DNA from: CAZDIO01 sp964505555
GTDB lineage: Bacteria > Bdellovibrionota_C > UBA2361 > SZUA-149 > CAZDIO01
Assembly: GCA_964505555.1 (NCBI GenBank)
Contig: CAZDIO010000143.1
Coordinates: 1-38,792, forward strand
Reading direction: 5' to 3'
Length of the DNA: 38,792 nucleotides
Shown here piece by piece: positions 31,983-38,792 of this stretch. Below the pieces are notes generated by a model. That model had not been told where the DNA came from. It ran no database searches and saw nothing but the letters and a program-made list of their open reading frames with translations. The stretch's first letter is position 1. Each line of letters starts with the position of its first letter. Made by a program: the position numbers and the translations under genes.

Positions 31983-34253
31983 TTATTGCTTTTGTAGTTT
32001 GAAATCAGAGATATCGCCTCTTGAAAAAAGAGGTTTAAAACCCGGGAGCTGAATTTTTACCTGTGGTGGTTGATCGTGCCATTGGGCATCTAGGTGAACA
32101 TGGATAGAGTTTGCAATATTTGAGATGGAAACACTAATTTGACCAAAGGCTGTAAGAGTGGGTCCAAAAAAGAGGGGTTTGTCACTTTGTAACCACTCTG
32201 GAGAAATGCCACTACCGATAATTAATTCCTCTTTCTCTTCGCGAACAAAACAGTTTCGGATCAGTAAAATCCATTCCGCCGACGCCCAGGCATGTTGACC
32301 ATCTCCCATGCACCCACCAAGTGTTTTGGGATGAATGGCTTCTGGCCATTGTCCCGTTGGGCTTGCCAGCTCGGCGACTGTTTTCATTAAATCAAAAAAC
32401 TTCAGATCTCCAGCTCTGAGTAGGGCTTGTGCAATGTGAAGAGTAAGATAAGCATTGATTCCGGAATGAATCATGTCCTGAAAAAATCCCCCATGAACAA
32501 AGCAGTGAGAAATGAGATACCGTAAGGTATTTTTCAAAGACGGATCATTTGCTTCAAAGAAGTTCAGAGGGTAGGTTCCAACAATGTTGCCGATCGCTCC
32601 GGCATCCATTCGTCGATATACGGAGGCGGGGATCGCCTGATATGCATTGGAGTTTATTGCGATATCAAGGCTACGCTTGAGCGAAATTTGAAGTTGTTCA
32701 CTTTCTTCGAGAAAAATCTGTGCCGCGACCTTATCTTCTATTTTGCTCATCAGGGATGAAGCCGAGAGAAGTCCTTCCAGTGCCCAAAAATCGTCCCAAA
32801 AGTAAAAATCATTAGGACCAAAATGTTCGGCACTAAATCCGGCAGGAAGGAGTCCTGCATGCGGCCTGTCTAAATTATCAGGAAGGCGTTTTTCAATTAT
32901 CCATCGCGCACCGATTCTCACTGCATGGAGAAGTTCTGCGGGGAGTGTTTTTCCTGTTAGCTCACCGTAGCGTCGAAGAATCCAGATCACCTGTCCATTT
33001 GAATCCCACTCTCCTTCCTGTGACAAAAAATATCCTGCTTTTGTTTGACGAGAGGGAAACCGAGAGAGCGCAAGCTCGACCTGTTCGGTGAAACCTACAC
33101 ACAGTAAGGCATGAAGAATAAAAGCAGCATCACGAAACCAAAATCGTTTATAGGTATAAGGTCCCGGATAAACGTCGTGTGGGGAGAGCAAGATCAATGT
33201 TCGAAGGGAAGCTTCGTAGAGAAACTGGTATTGTGCGTTAGGAATTGTTAAGCGACTACAACTTGAAAATGTTTTTTCCCAAGAATTTAGATACGAAGAG
33301 CACGATGATGAGGTGATATGTTCTTGTTCCTTAAGCGGAATATCAATTCTTACCTCGCGCGAGCTCTGTCCTTCTATTGAATACATCGCAAGTGCAGAAG
33401 CCATTCCTACAGGACAGTGAGCATGCTCCTCAGTTTCGTCTCGATTTATTCTCCCCAGAGCATCTCCCAAACGGTAAGTTGAAAAAACGACTTTTTCAGG
33501 TGGAGCGCTCACCTTGGCAGCAAGAGTTCCATTGATCTTCCAATGAGTGCGGGACGGATCACTTTCAATATTATGAATGAGACTCACTCCTTCAGGATTG
33601 TAGGGACGAAAGGAGATAATGAGCCAAGAGGGACGGTCAGTGGAGCCTTGTAGTTCCACCGAACAGGAGATGTTTTGATCGGCATTCCTTACAAATATCT
33701 CCGTAGAGAGCGACATGCCTTCCAAGGCGCAGTTATTGGTTATTGATACAGTATTTTCAAAATTAAACCGCTGTTGAAAAACTTTACACAAAGATGGGAA
33801 AAGCGCCGGAGCATCTGCCGAGCCGTTATAATCTTTAGGAACAATCCAAAAATCAAGAGACCACCCATCATACAGTGGAGTTAAAAGTCCGCGAGGATCA
33901 ACAATCGGAATTGCATCACAGCCAGGAAGGCCAATTCCTGTCCAGTTACGATGGGTAAGATTAAGATGGGTAAATGAGAAAGCTCTTGGAATGAATGCCT
34001 CGTCATGTGGATCAAATTGTCTCTCTACCCAATAAGGCCAAATCCAATCGAGATTATGTTGAATCGCTTGTGTGTTAAGAAGTCCACGGGCATGAAGAAC
34101 GACACCTGAACGCAAAAGCTCTACAGGCCCTGGCAGTTCAGAAGATTGTGCAAAATGATTAACTTGTGCGAGGATCTTAAAGGGATCGAGAAATCCCCGC
34201 GCTTGTGCCGCTCTTCTCAAAAAAAACGTCCACGGGAACCATCTCACCCACAT
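31983..34253 (-). CDS. (alpha/alpha)6-barrel glycosidase-like protein, amylo-alpha-1,6-glucosidase/GDE type
   Basis: The 756-aa protein has an N-terminal beta-rich half (to about residue 330) and a C-terminal helical-barrel half. Motifs typical of glycogen-debranching-like and related glycosidases are visible: YKRFWFRDAAFILHAL (about 365-380), EWDSNGQVIWILRRYGE (about 415), FYFWDDFWALEG (about 480) and GDGQHAWASAEWILLIRN (about 648). Asp and Glu residues in these blocks could be the acid and base. There is no clear signal peptide, although the first 20 residues are Trp/Phe-rich. It converges on the GT4 fusion gene with about 60 nt between stops. The substrate is unknown; a glucan or glycolipid is my guess from context. 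Confidence 0.65.
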   Translation of the reverse strand: MWVRWFPWTFFLRRAAQARGFLDPFKILAQVNHFAQSSELPGPVELLRSGVVLHARGLLNTQAIQHNLDWIWPYWVERQFDPHDEAFIPRAFSFTHLNLTHRNWTGIGLPGCDAIPIVDPRGLLTPLYDGWSLDFWIVPKDYNGSADAPALFPSLCKVFQQRFNFENTVSITNNCALEGMSLSTEIFVRNADQNISCSVELQGSTDRPSWLIISFRPYNPEGVSLIHNIESDPSRTHWKINGTLAAKVSAPPEKVVFSTYRLGDALGRINRDETEEHAHCPVGMASALAMYSIEGQSSREVRIDIPLKEQEHITSSSCSSYLNSWEKTFSSCSRLTIPNAQYQFLYEASLRTLILLSPHDVYPGPYTYKRFWFRDAAFILHALLCVGFTEQVELALSRFPSRQTKAGYFLSQEGEWDSNGQVIWILRRYGELTGKTLPAELLHAVRIGARWIIEKRLPDNLDRPHAGLLPAGFSAEHFGPNDFYFWDDFWALEGLLSASSLMSKIEDKVAAQIFLEESEQLQISLKRSLDIAINSNAYQAIPASVYRRMDAGAIGNIVGTYPLNFFEANDPSLKNTLRYLISHCFVHGGFFQDMIHSGINAYLTLHIAQALLRAGDLKFFDLMKTVAELASPTGQWPEAIHPKTLGGCMGDGQHAWASAEWILLIRNCFVREEKEELIIGSGISPEWLQSDKPLFFGPTLTAFGQISVSISNIANSIHVHLDAQWHDQPPQVKIQLPGFKPLFSRGDISDFKLQKQ

Positions 34254-34331
34254 TGCGGTCTCTTAGATTTAAATAAAATGATTGATTCTGTCTACATCTC
34301 TTATACCACTGAAAAGGGTTTTTGGAATGGG

Positions 34332-34369
34332 CAAGAAGCTCAGTGAAGCAACCTTCACTGAGCTTCTTG
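34332..34369. terminator. Perfect 17-bp hairpin between DUF1328 and glycosidase genes
   Basis: Positions 34332-34348 and 34353-34369 are perfect reverse complements around a 4-nt loop (CAAC on the plus strand). It follows the stop of the minus-strand DUF1328 gene by 30 nt. There is no T tract on either side, so it may be a stabilising or processing hairpin rather than a plain intrinsic terminator. Confidence 0.65.
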
Positions 34370-34399
34370 TGAATCAGATGAGAGAAAAGTTGTTTTATC

Positions 34400-34570
34400 C
34401 TATACGTGAGGTCGAGGGACCTTTCCTACAAAGAGGGAAAGTATAAAAAGAACTAAAAAGACAACAAAAAGTACCTTTGCTATCCCTGCCGCGCTTGCGG
34501 CAATACCTGAAAAGCCAAGCACTGCAGCTATTAACGCGACAATTAAAAATGTAAGTGACCAGCTTAACAT
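34400..34570 (-). CDS. DUF1328 (YtjA-type) small membrane protein
   Basis: On the minus strand an ATG at 34570, with AAAGGA 8 nt upstream, encodes 56 aa. The sequence has two membrane helices: a first around residues 3-24 containing LTFLIVALIAAVLGFSGIA, then a turn SAAGIAK and a second helix up to residue 49 ending FILSLFVGK. This is the DUF1328/YtjA pattern of short hydrophobic envelope proteins. Such genes often accompany stress-response genes such as CsbD and DUF892, which are also present in this window. Confidence 0.9.
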   Translation of the reverse strand: MLSWSLTFLIVALIAAVLGFSGIAASAAGIAKVLFVVFLVLFILSLFVGKVPRPHV

Positions 34571-34786
34571 AACGATTTTCCTTTAAGTTTTTGGCTAAAC
34601 TATCTAAGAGTTCGTTATTATTTTATTAGCATGTTGATATCGCCCTTTGTATGCTTTGAATCATGCTCTGTGTTTTTACGCATGATATCAATCATACCGT
34701 AGAGGTAACCTTCATTGTACTTTGATGGACCGCGGAAACTCAAACATATTCATCCCCTTCTGCGGAGAGCGGAGATATGAGAAAAT

Positions 34787-35365
34787 ATGAGTGAAAACGC
34801 AAAACATTCCACTCTCAGTAAAGATGGAGAAAAGCAAGAAGATGTAAATTTGAGACGTTGTTATCCTCCTGCGTTTCGCTCAATATTGTTTTTTAGTTTT
34901 CCTTGGCTTCTCTCCTATCTGCTTGTGATAATAATTCTCCTTTTTCTTGCTTCATTTAGAGCTCCAATGGAGGCGAAAATAACTCCTTTGCAGCAGATAT
35001 TTGATACCGTGTTTTATGCTATTGTGGTGATCGGATTTTTGCTTTGTTTGGGTAAACTGTTATATGAGCTTATTTATCACTATCTTTACTACTATGGCAT
35101 TGAGCAAAAACACCTAGTGATTTCTAAGGGGATTATCCTCAAAGAACGAGGCTCTTTTCCTTTATCATTAATTACGGAGGTGCATCTGACAAGGGGAGTG
35201 ATTGAGTTTCTATTTGGATTATATTATTTGCGGCTTATGACACCAAGTAGTTCAACAACAGAGATCGCAACCATTCAGGGATTACGAAAGGATCCGGCAA
35301 CCAAACTACAAAACTATTTGACCTCTCTGGTTGATAAAAGCCATACCGCATCGGAAGAAAGATAG
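34787..35365 (+). CDS. Membrane-anchored PH-domain protein (bPH2/YdbS-like)
   Basis: The 192-aa protein has a polar N-terminus (1-30), two membrane helices (about 33-56 and 68-90) and a C-terminal domain. That domain opens YYYGIEQKHLVISKGIILKERGSF (quoted in part) and continues with PLSLITEVHLTRGVIEFLFG and LRLMTPSS. This is the bacterial PH-domain layout, with the beta-barrel following the helices. Residues 165-192 form a charged tail. It precedes the histidine kinase gene by 9 nt, so it is the first gene of that operon. Its role is unknown; it may help membrane sensing by the soluble-looking kinase. Confidence 0.85.
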   Translation: MSENAKHSTLSKDGEKQEDVNLRRCYPPAFRSILFFSFPWLLSYLLVIIILLFLASFRAPMEAKITPLQQIFDTVFYAIVVIGFLLCLGKLLYELIYHYLYYYGIEQKHLVISKGIILKERGSFPLSLITEVHLTRGVIEFLFGLYYLRLMTPSSSTTEIATIQGLRKDPATKLQNYLTSLVDKSHTASEER

Positions 35366-35374
35366 GGCAAAACC

Positions 35375-36511
35375 GTGGAAATGTGTGTATCGGCTGAACA
35401 AAAAGAAGAAAAAGAAGAAGGGACAAAAGAGAGTGCTTTTGAAGCATTGCTCAGCGAAGTAGAGAAGTTTCTCGTGTTTGTACTTGATCATAACGGAAAG
35501 ATCTTGGGTTATCAAGTTAATGAACAACAATTAGGAGAAGGCATATCGGATAATTTAGGAGATCATATTTCAAAAGCGGTTTTCCTGACACGGGAAGTTG
35601 ATTTGCACGGTTGGGAGCAGATCTTTCGGCAGGCTAAGGAAAATAATAGAGCGCAATTTTTTGGTGAACTTTTGGGGAAGAGTGAAACAGGTTCGATTCA
35701 GACACATAATACTATTATCGCTCTTGAAAGTGCTCTAGGAGAAGCAGCATTTCTTGTATTCGTTCGTAACTTTACGCAACTTCGAGAATCTGCAGATCGA
35801 ATTCAGGAAGAGGAGTGCCTGAAAGGGATCGCTCAGATGATGAGTGGCATAGCTCATGATAGTCGAAATGCACTTCAGAAGATCCAATCTTGTGTAAACA
35901 TGGTATCAAGACGGGTGCAGGATGATCAAGATCTCCTTAAGCTCTCAAAAAGTATCGAACAAGCGGTAGATGAAATTAAAACTCTCTATGATGAAGTGAG
36001 AGAATATGCATCTTCATTGATACTTCAACCAAAAGCTACAAACATACAAGAACTGTGGCAAGCTGCCTGGAAAAAGACTCCTCGTTTTGGTCGAGAGTTG
36101 TATCTTTATGAAGCAGGTTTTGAAGAAGGGTTGTTTGCGGTAGTTGATCCACGACTTTTTGCCGAAGTTTTTCGAAATATATTTTTAAGTATGTTGGCTG
36201 TTTGTACAGATCCTGTTGAGGTTAAAGTAGTTGCTCGAGAGGTAGTATTCAAAGGAGCTTCTGCGGTGCAAATTGTAATGAGTGATAACGGACCACAGGT
36301 GTCGGAGGAGGAACATCGCGATATGTTTCGTCCCTTCTGTCGAACAAATCCCCGAGGGGCTGGATTGGGGCTTGCCTTAGTAAGAAAAATTATTGAGGCG
36401 CATGAAGGAAGAATTGAAAGTCGTAAAAATGCAGAGGGTGTTGAATTTGTTATGACATTTCCAAAGAACCCAAGTAACCGTAACATTAGCAAGGTGGTGA
36501 GGTACGTATGA
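35375..36511 (+). CDS. Histidine kinase, apparently cytoplasmic, PAS-like sensor
   Basis: The 378-aa protein starts at GTG 35375 (AGGG upstream), with an ATG two codons later as an alternative. A PAS-like N-terminal part (about 25-140) has no membrane helix. The HisKA motif is GIAHDSRNALQKI with phosphoacceptor H161. The ATPase domain has N268 in the N box (EVFRNIF), the G1 box SDNGP (303-307), the F box MFRPF and the G2 box GAGLGL (328-333). Its gene lies between the PH-domain gene and the regulator gene, overlapping the latter by 4 nt. It should phosphorylate that regulator. Confidence 0.92.
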   Translation: MEMCVSAEQKEEKEEGTKESAFEALLSEVEKFLVFVLDHNGKILGYQVNEQQLGEGISDNLGDHISKAVFLTREVDLHGWEQIFRQAKENNRAQFFGELLGKSETGSIQTHNTIIALESALGEAAFLVFVRNFTQLRESADRIQEEECLKGIAQMMSGIAHDSRNALQKIQSCVNMVSRRVQDDQDLLKLSKSIEQAVDEIKTLYDEVREYASSLILQPKATNIQELWQAAWKKTPRFGRELYLYEAGFEEGLFAVVDPRLFAEVFRNIFLSMLAVCTDPVEVKVVAREVVFKGASAVQIVMSDNGPQVSEEEHRDMFRPFCRTNPRGAGLGLALVRKIIEAHEGRIESRKNAEGVEFVMTFPKNPSNRNISKVVRYV

Positions 36512-37662
36512 GTCAGATAAAAATTTTAATAGTAGAAGATGAGGAGCTTGTTGCGTCAGATATAAAGGAGAGTTTGCAGAGCTTTGGTTATGGGGTGATT
36601 GGGAGGGCCGCCTCGGGAGATGAATCGATTAGTATGGCACGAGAACTTAGTCCCGATCTTGTTTTAATGGATATTCAATTGCCAGGCGAGCTCGATGGAA
36701 TTAGTGCGACGGCGATGCTTCGGAACTCTCTCAATATCCCTGTAATTTATCTTACCGCATATGCGGATCCAACTACTTTAGAGAGAGCAAAAGTTACAGA
36801 ACCGTATGGATATGTATTAAAACCATTTAAAGAGCTTGAGCTGCGAACCGCAATTGAGTTAGCGCTCTATAAGCACTCCGTTGAGTTAGAAAAGGGTAAG
36901 CTTAATGGAAACCTTGCTGGGGTGGAAGGTGTAGAAGAAAAACTCAAAGATCTTGAAGATGTCCATCCACGGACGATGGATATTTATAATATCCTTAAGC
37001 ATGTTAAGCCATTTTGTGAATTAGACCAACGCACGCTGACAACGATTGCAAAGGCGAGTCGTTCGGAGACCTATAGCGCAGGGGAGCTTATCGCTTTTGA
37101 GGGAGAAAAAAAGGAATCGGGGTTTATTGTTGCTTCGGGGAGAATTGCAATGACAAAATCCTCTTCGAATGGAAAAGAGTTGATCGTTGAATTGTTGCCT
37201 GCGGGTGATTCTTTCGGAGTTTTGGCAGCATTAGATACTCGTCCTTACGAAGTATCCCTAAAGGCACAGGTTGAAAGTAGTGTGCTTTGGGTTCCCCGGG
37301 CGCTTGTGCTGTTAATCCTTGATAAGTATCCTGAACTGAGCCGTAAATTCTTTCATGAGGTATTTGATCGTCTTCGAAATTCGCATAATGTTTCTAGAGC
37401 GCTTGCTCACGATCGAGTTGAGGTTCGGGTTGCTTCAGCACTTTTGGCGCTTATCCCCAAACTCCATCTTGGAAAAGACTCAAAAGTGCCGTGCACGATT
37501 CATATGACCAGGCAGGAGCTTGCAGATCTTACCGGTTCAACCTCGGAAACAGTGATTCGGGTTACCCGGGCGATGGAGCGTGAAGGACTTCTTGATCTAT
37601 CTCAAAGTAAGATGATTCGTGTATTAGAGGTCGAAGGTCTTCAGCAAATTGCTGAAAACTAG
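36508..37662 (+). CDS. REC-CRP fusion transcriptional regulator
   Basis: The 384-aa protein joins a response-regulator receiver to a CRP/FNR regulator. Residues 5-120 are REC: EDEE acidic pocket (10-13), phosphoacceptor D55 in LMDIQLPG, the switch Thr in LTAY and the Lys in YVLKPF. A linker (125-160) leads to a cNMP-binding beta barrel (about 170-285, with FEGEKKESGFIVASGRI). A winged HTH follows (about 300-380, with TRQELADLTGSTSETVIRVTRAMEREGLL). The combination lets phosphorylation control a CRP-type dimer. Arg/Glu cAMP-binding residues are not clearly present, so nucleotide binding is uncertain. Its gene overlaps the kinase gene by 4 nt. Confidence 0.93.
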   Translation: MSQIKILIVEDEELVASDIKESLQSFGYGVIGRAASGDESISMARELSPDLVLMDIQLPGELDGISATAMLRNSLNIPVIYLTAYADPTTLERAKVTEPYGYVLKPFKELELRTAIELALYKHSVELEKGKLNGNLAGVEGVEEKLKDLEDVHPRTMDIYNILKHVKPFCELDQRTLTTIAKASRSETYSAGELIAFEGEKKESGFIVASGRIAMTKSSSNGKELIVELLPAGDSFGVLAALDTRPYEVSLKAQVESSVLWVPRALVLLILDKYPELSRKFFHEVFDRLRNSHNVSRALAHDRVEVRVASALLALIPKLHLGKDSKVPCTIHMTRQELADLTGSTSETVIRVTRAMEREGLLDLSQSKMIRVLEVEGLQQIAEN

Positions 37663-37950
37663 AGTCCTCCAATTTAAGGTGCAGAACCTCTTCTTTGTTC
37701 CCTCTGCTGCTCTGTTAAATAAAAATAGGATTGTAAGCTGTTACCATTTTCTTTTTTATAAGCGGAGCAAAGAAACAACAGGGCAGAGAAGAGGAAGAAG
37801 TTGTATACTTAGAATAAAACTCCTCTAAAACTATGATTTTCGGATCTCTTTCCTGATGTTTATGACTTCCGTCATAGTTCAATTCTAATCAGATATTCTA
37901 CACTTGCTTCTGTTGTTCAAAAGCACGGAGGTCTCGTAGGGAGTCTTTGT
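37663..37950. other. Gene-free leader region upstream of the CsbD-like gene
   Basis: No convincing coding frame is present. A pyrimidine-rich stretch (37685-37716) and a purine-rich stretch (37774-37802) are loosely complementary and may fold together. Further on, TATGAC/GTCATA (37861-37876) is a perfect 6-bp hairpin, while AACTATGA/TCATAGTT (37829-37836 with 37872-37879) is a competing 8-bp pair that shares the same right-hand bases. The two cannot form at once. Confidence 0.5.
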
Positions 37951-38172
37951 ATGGGAAACCTCTCTATTATTATGAAAGGGGGAGTTAAAAACCTCTTAGG
38001 AAAGATGATCGAGCAGTGGGGAAAGCTCAAGCGTGATGATCTTTGTGCATGGAAGGGAAGGCATGAACAAATTGTAGCAAAACTGCAGATTCAATATGGG
38101 GTGTCGAGGTGGAAAGTAGCAAAGGAAAAAGAAACTAAGTTATTGATTGCAAAACGTGGAGTCCCGTTATGA
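37951..38172 (+). CDS. CsbD-like stress protein
   Basis: The ATG at 37951 has AGGGAG 7 nt upstream and encodes 73 aa. The core KNLLGKMIEQWGKLKRDDL followed by WKGRHEQIVAKLQIQYG matches the CsbD-family pattern (GKxKExWGKLTDDDL followed by GxxxQLxGKIQxxYG). Such proteins are small, helical and induced by general stress in several bacteria, with no known biochemical activity. Its stop overlaps the start of a 41-aa membrane peptide, which makes it the first gene of a three-gene set. Confidence 0.85.
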   Translation: MGNLSIIMKGGVKNLLGKMIEQWGKLKRDDLCAWKGRHEQIVAKLQIQYGVSRWKVAKEKETKLLIAKRGVPL

Positions 38173-38294
38173 AAATTCATCAAACGACAGCATCTATCCT
38201 CTTTAGGCAGGTTATTAATCTCAGTATTGTATTAGGAGTAAGTAACTTATCGTTTATTGCAATTTTATTTCTTCTTCAAGAAACCGTGGGTTAA
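38169..38294 (+). CDS. Small single-pass membrane peptide (41 aa)
   Basis: The ATG at 38169 overlaps the CsbD-like stop (ATGA), indicating translational coupling. The peptide has a short basic N-terminus (MKIHQTTASILFRQ) and one long hydrophobic helix (about residues 15-36). The stop is followed at once by AAGGAG, the binding site of the next gene, so the three frames are clearly arranged as an operon. I recognise no family. It could be a small envelope stress peptide. Confidence 0.65.
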   Translation: MKIHQTTASILFRQVINLSIVLGVSNLSFIAILFLLQETVG

Positions 38295-38299
38295 GGAGA

Positions 38300-38725
38300 A
38301 TGAAGATAAAAAAATATGATTTTTTAGATGCCTATCGACTTCAGGCAAAAACAATAGTTATTGAAAAAATTAAAGATGTTCCAAAAAAATTAGATACTCT
38401 TTTAGATCCAAAAGCTTGGGCGAAACACCATCCGTTATTTTCGCTCAGCACTGCGCTCATGACTGGCTATTCGATCGGACAAGAGGTTGCTTGTCAGCGG
38501 AAACGATTTCAGTCAAAAAAGATTGAGCCAAAATGCGAAGATAAAAAACTTTCAGAAGATCAAAAGAGAAACGCTGAAGAGGAGCACAAAACAGTATCGA
38601 CCTTCTCTTCTTTATTGTCGATAGGAGAGTATATTTTTCGAAGCACCCTATCAACAATCTTACTGACTCTCTTAAGCTCGCCAAATACAAAAGAAAAGAT
38701 AGAGGATCGCTCTAAGAGTCTCTAG
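38300..38725 (+). CDS. Hypothetical membrane-associated protein, distantly YqjD/DUF883-like
   Basis: This 141-aa protein starts 5 nt after the preceding stop, with AAGGAG overlapping that gap. It has an amphipathic N-terminal helix (1-45), a short hydrophobic block HPLFSLSTALMTGYSIG (about residues 44-60), a Lys/Glu/Gln-rich middle and a second hydrophobic block (about 105-127). The HPLFSLSTALMTGYSIG segment recalls the membrane anchors of DUF883/DUF3618-type stress proteins, but the match is weak. It is the last gene of the CsbD-like operon and ends 22 nt before the G-rich tract. Confidence 0.6.
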   Translation: MKIKKYDFLDAYRLQAKTIVIEKIKDVPKKLDTLLDPKAWAKHHPLFSLSTALMTGYSIGQEVACQRKRFQSKKIEPKCEDKKLSEDQKRNAEEEHKTVSTFSSLLSIGEYIFRSTLSTILLTLLSSPNTKEKIEDRSKSL

Positions 38726-38746
38726 CAAAACGAAAACACCTGTCGT

Positions 38747-38764
38747 GGGGGGGGGGGGGCGGGG
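38747..38764. other. G homopolymer near the window edge
   Basis: Thirteen consecutive G, one C and four more G are followed by A-rich sequence up to the last base. Nothing comparable occurs elsewhere in this AT-leaning region. It is more likely a sequencing or assembly artefact at a contig end than biology. Confidence 0.7.
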
Positions 38765-38792
38765 AACAAAGAACAAAAAAAAAAATTAGATA

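Noticed and set aside
1..38792. CRISPR array or CRISPR-like regularly spaced repeats
   Set aside because: No set of three or more equally spaced direct repeats was found; the repeats present are palindromic or single pairs.

Overview
The window looks like one contiguous chromosomal stretch of a Gram-negative bacterium of moderate-to-low GC. It encodes a TolC-like outer-membrane protein, an RND efflux pump, a lipoprotein, an exported methionine sulfoxide reductase and C-methyltransferase/GT-C sugar genes. Both tRNA genes carry an encoded CCA. The order rsmD-coaD-aspartate aminotransferase recalls deltaproteobacterial and related genomes, but I cannot place the organism more finely. The right edge ends in a G homopolymer that looks like a contig end.

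Layout. 0-4.5 kb: a YkgJ-type Fe/Zn cluster protein, an unrecognised protein, an orphan intrinsic terminator that may end a small RNA, a CDF metal exporter, a truncated creD remnant and an exported MsrB-MsrA fusion. 4.5-6.5 kb: a membrane protein whose N-terminal half reads like an IS256/Mutator-family transposase and whose C-terminus is HEAT repeats. 6.7-12 kb: mutM, a TolC-like protein and an RND pump, tightly packed and with no adaptor gene. 12-19.9 kb: a six-gene envelope-sugar cluster (two multi-spanning GT-C-like proteins, two SDR sugar enzymes, a sugar C-methyltransferase and a second methyltransferase) with several 4-nt stop/start overlaps.

19.9-24 kb: housekeeping genes (tRNA-Lys, rsmD, coaD, aspartate aminotransferase, tRNA-Gly) between two copies of a dispersed palindromic repeat, with a second, unrelated structured repeat beside tRNA-Lys. 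24-28 kb: an AI-2E-type permease with a B12-binding-like tail, then small stress-type genes (DUF6496, DUF892/YciE, a metallothionein-like protein and a 46-aa charged protein). 28-34.3 kb: a 1215-aa protein joining a GT4 glycosyltransferase, an alkaline-phosphatase-superfamily phosphodiesterase and a degenerate EEP (exonuclease/endonuclease/phosphatase) domain, facing an (alpha/alpha)6 glycosidase-like protein. 34.4-38.7 kb: a DUF1328 membrane peptide, a PH-domain/histidine kinase/REC-CRP regulator operon, and a CsbD-like gene with two small membrane-associated partners.

The 24-38.7 kb half reads as a general stress and envelope-maintenance region: small stress proteins and a two-component system ending in a CRP-type regulator. 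The most unusual items are the transposase-like/HEAT membrane protein, the GT4-phosphodiesterase-EEP fusion, the B12-like permease tail and the structured repeat beside tRNA-Lys. All family calls come from reading motifs by eye; no database search was run.
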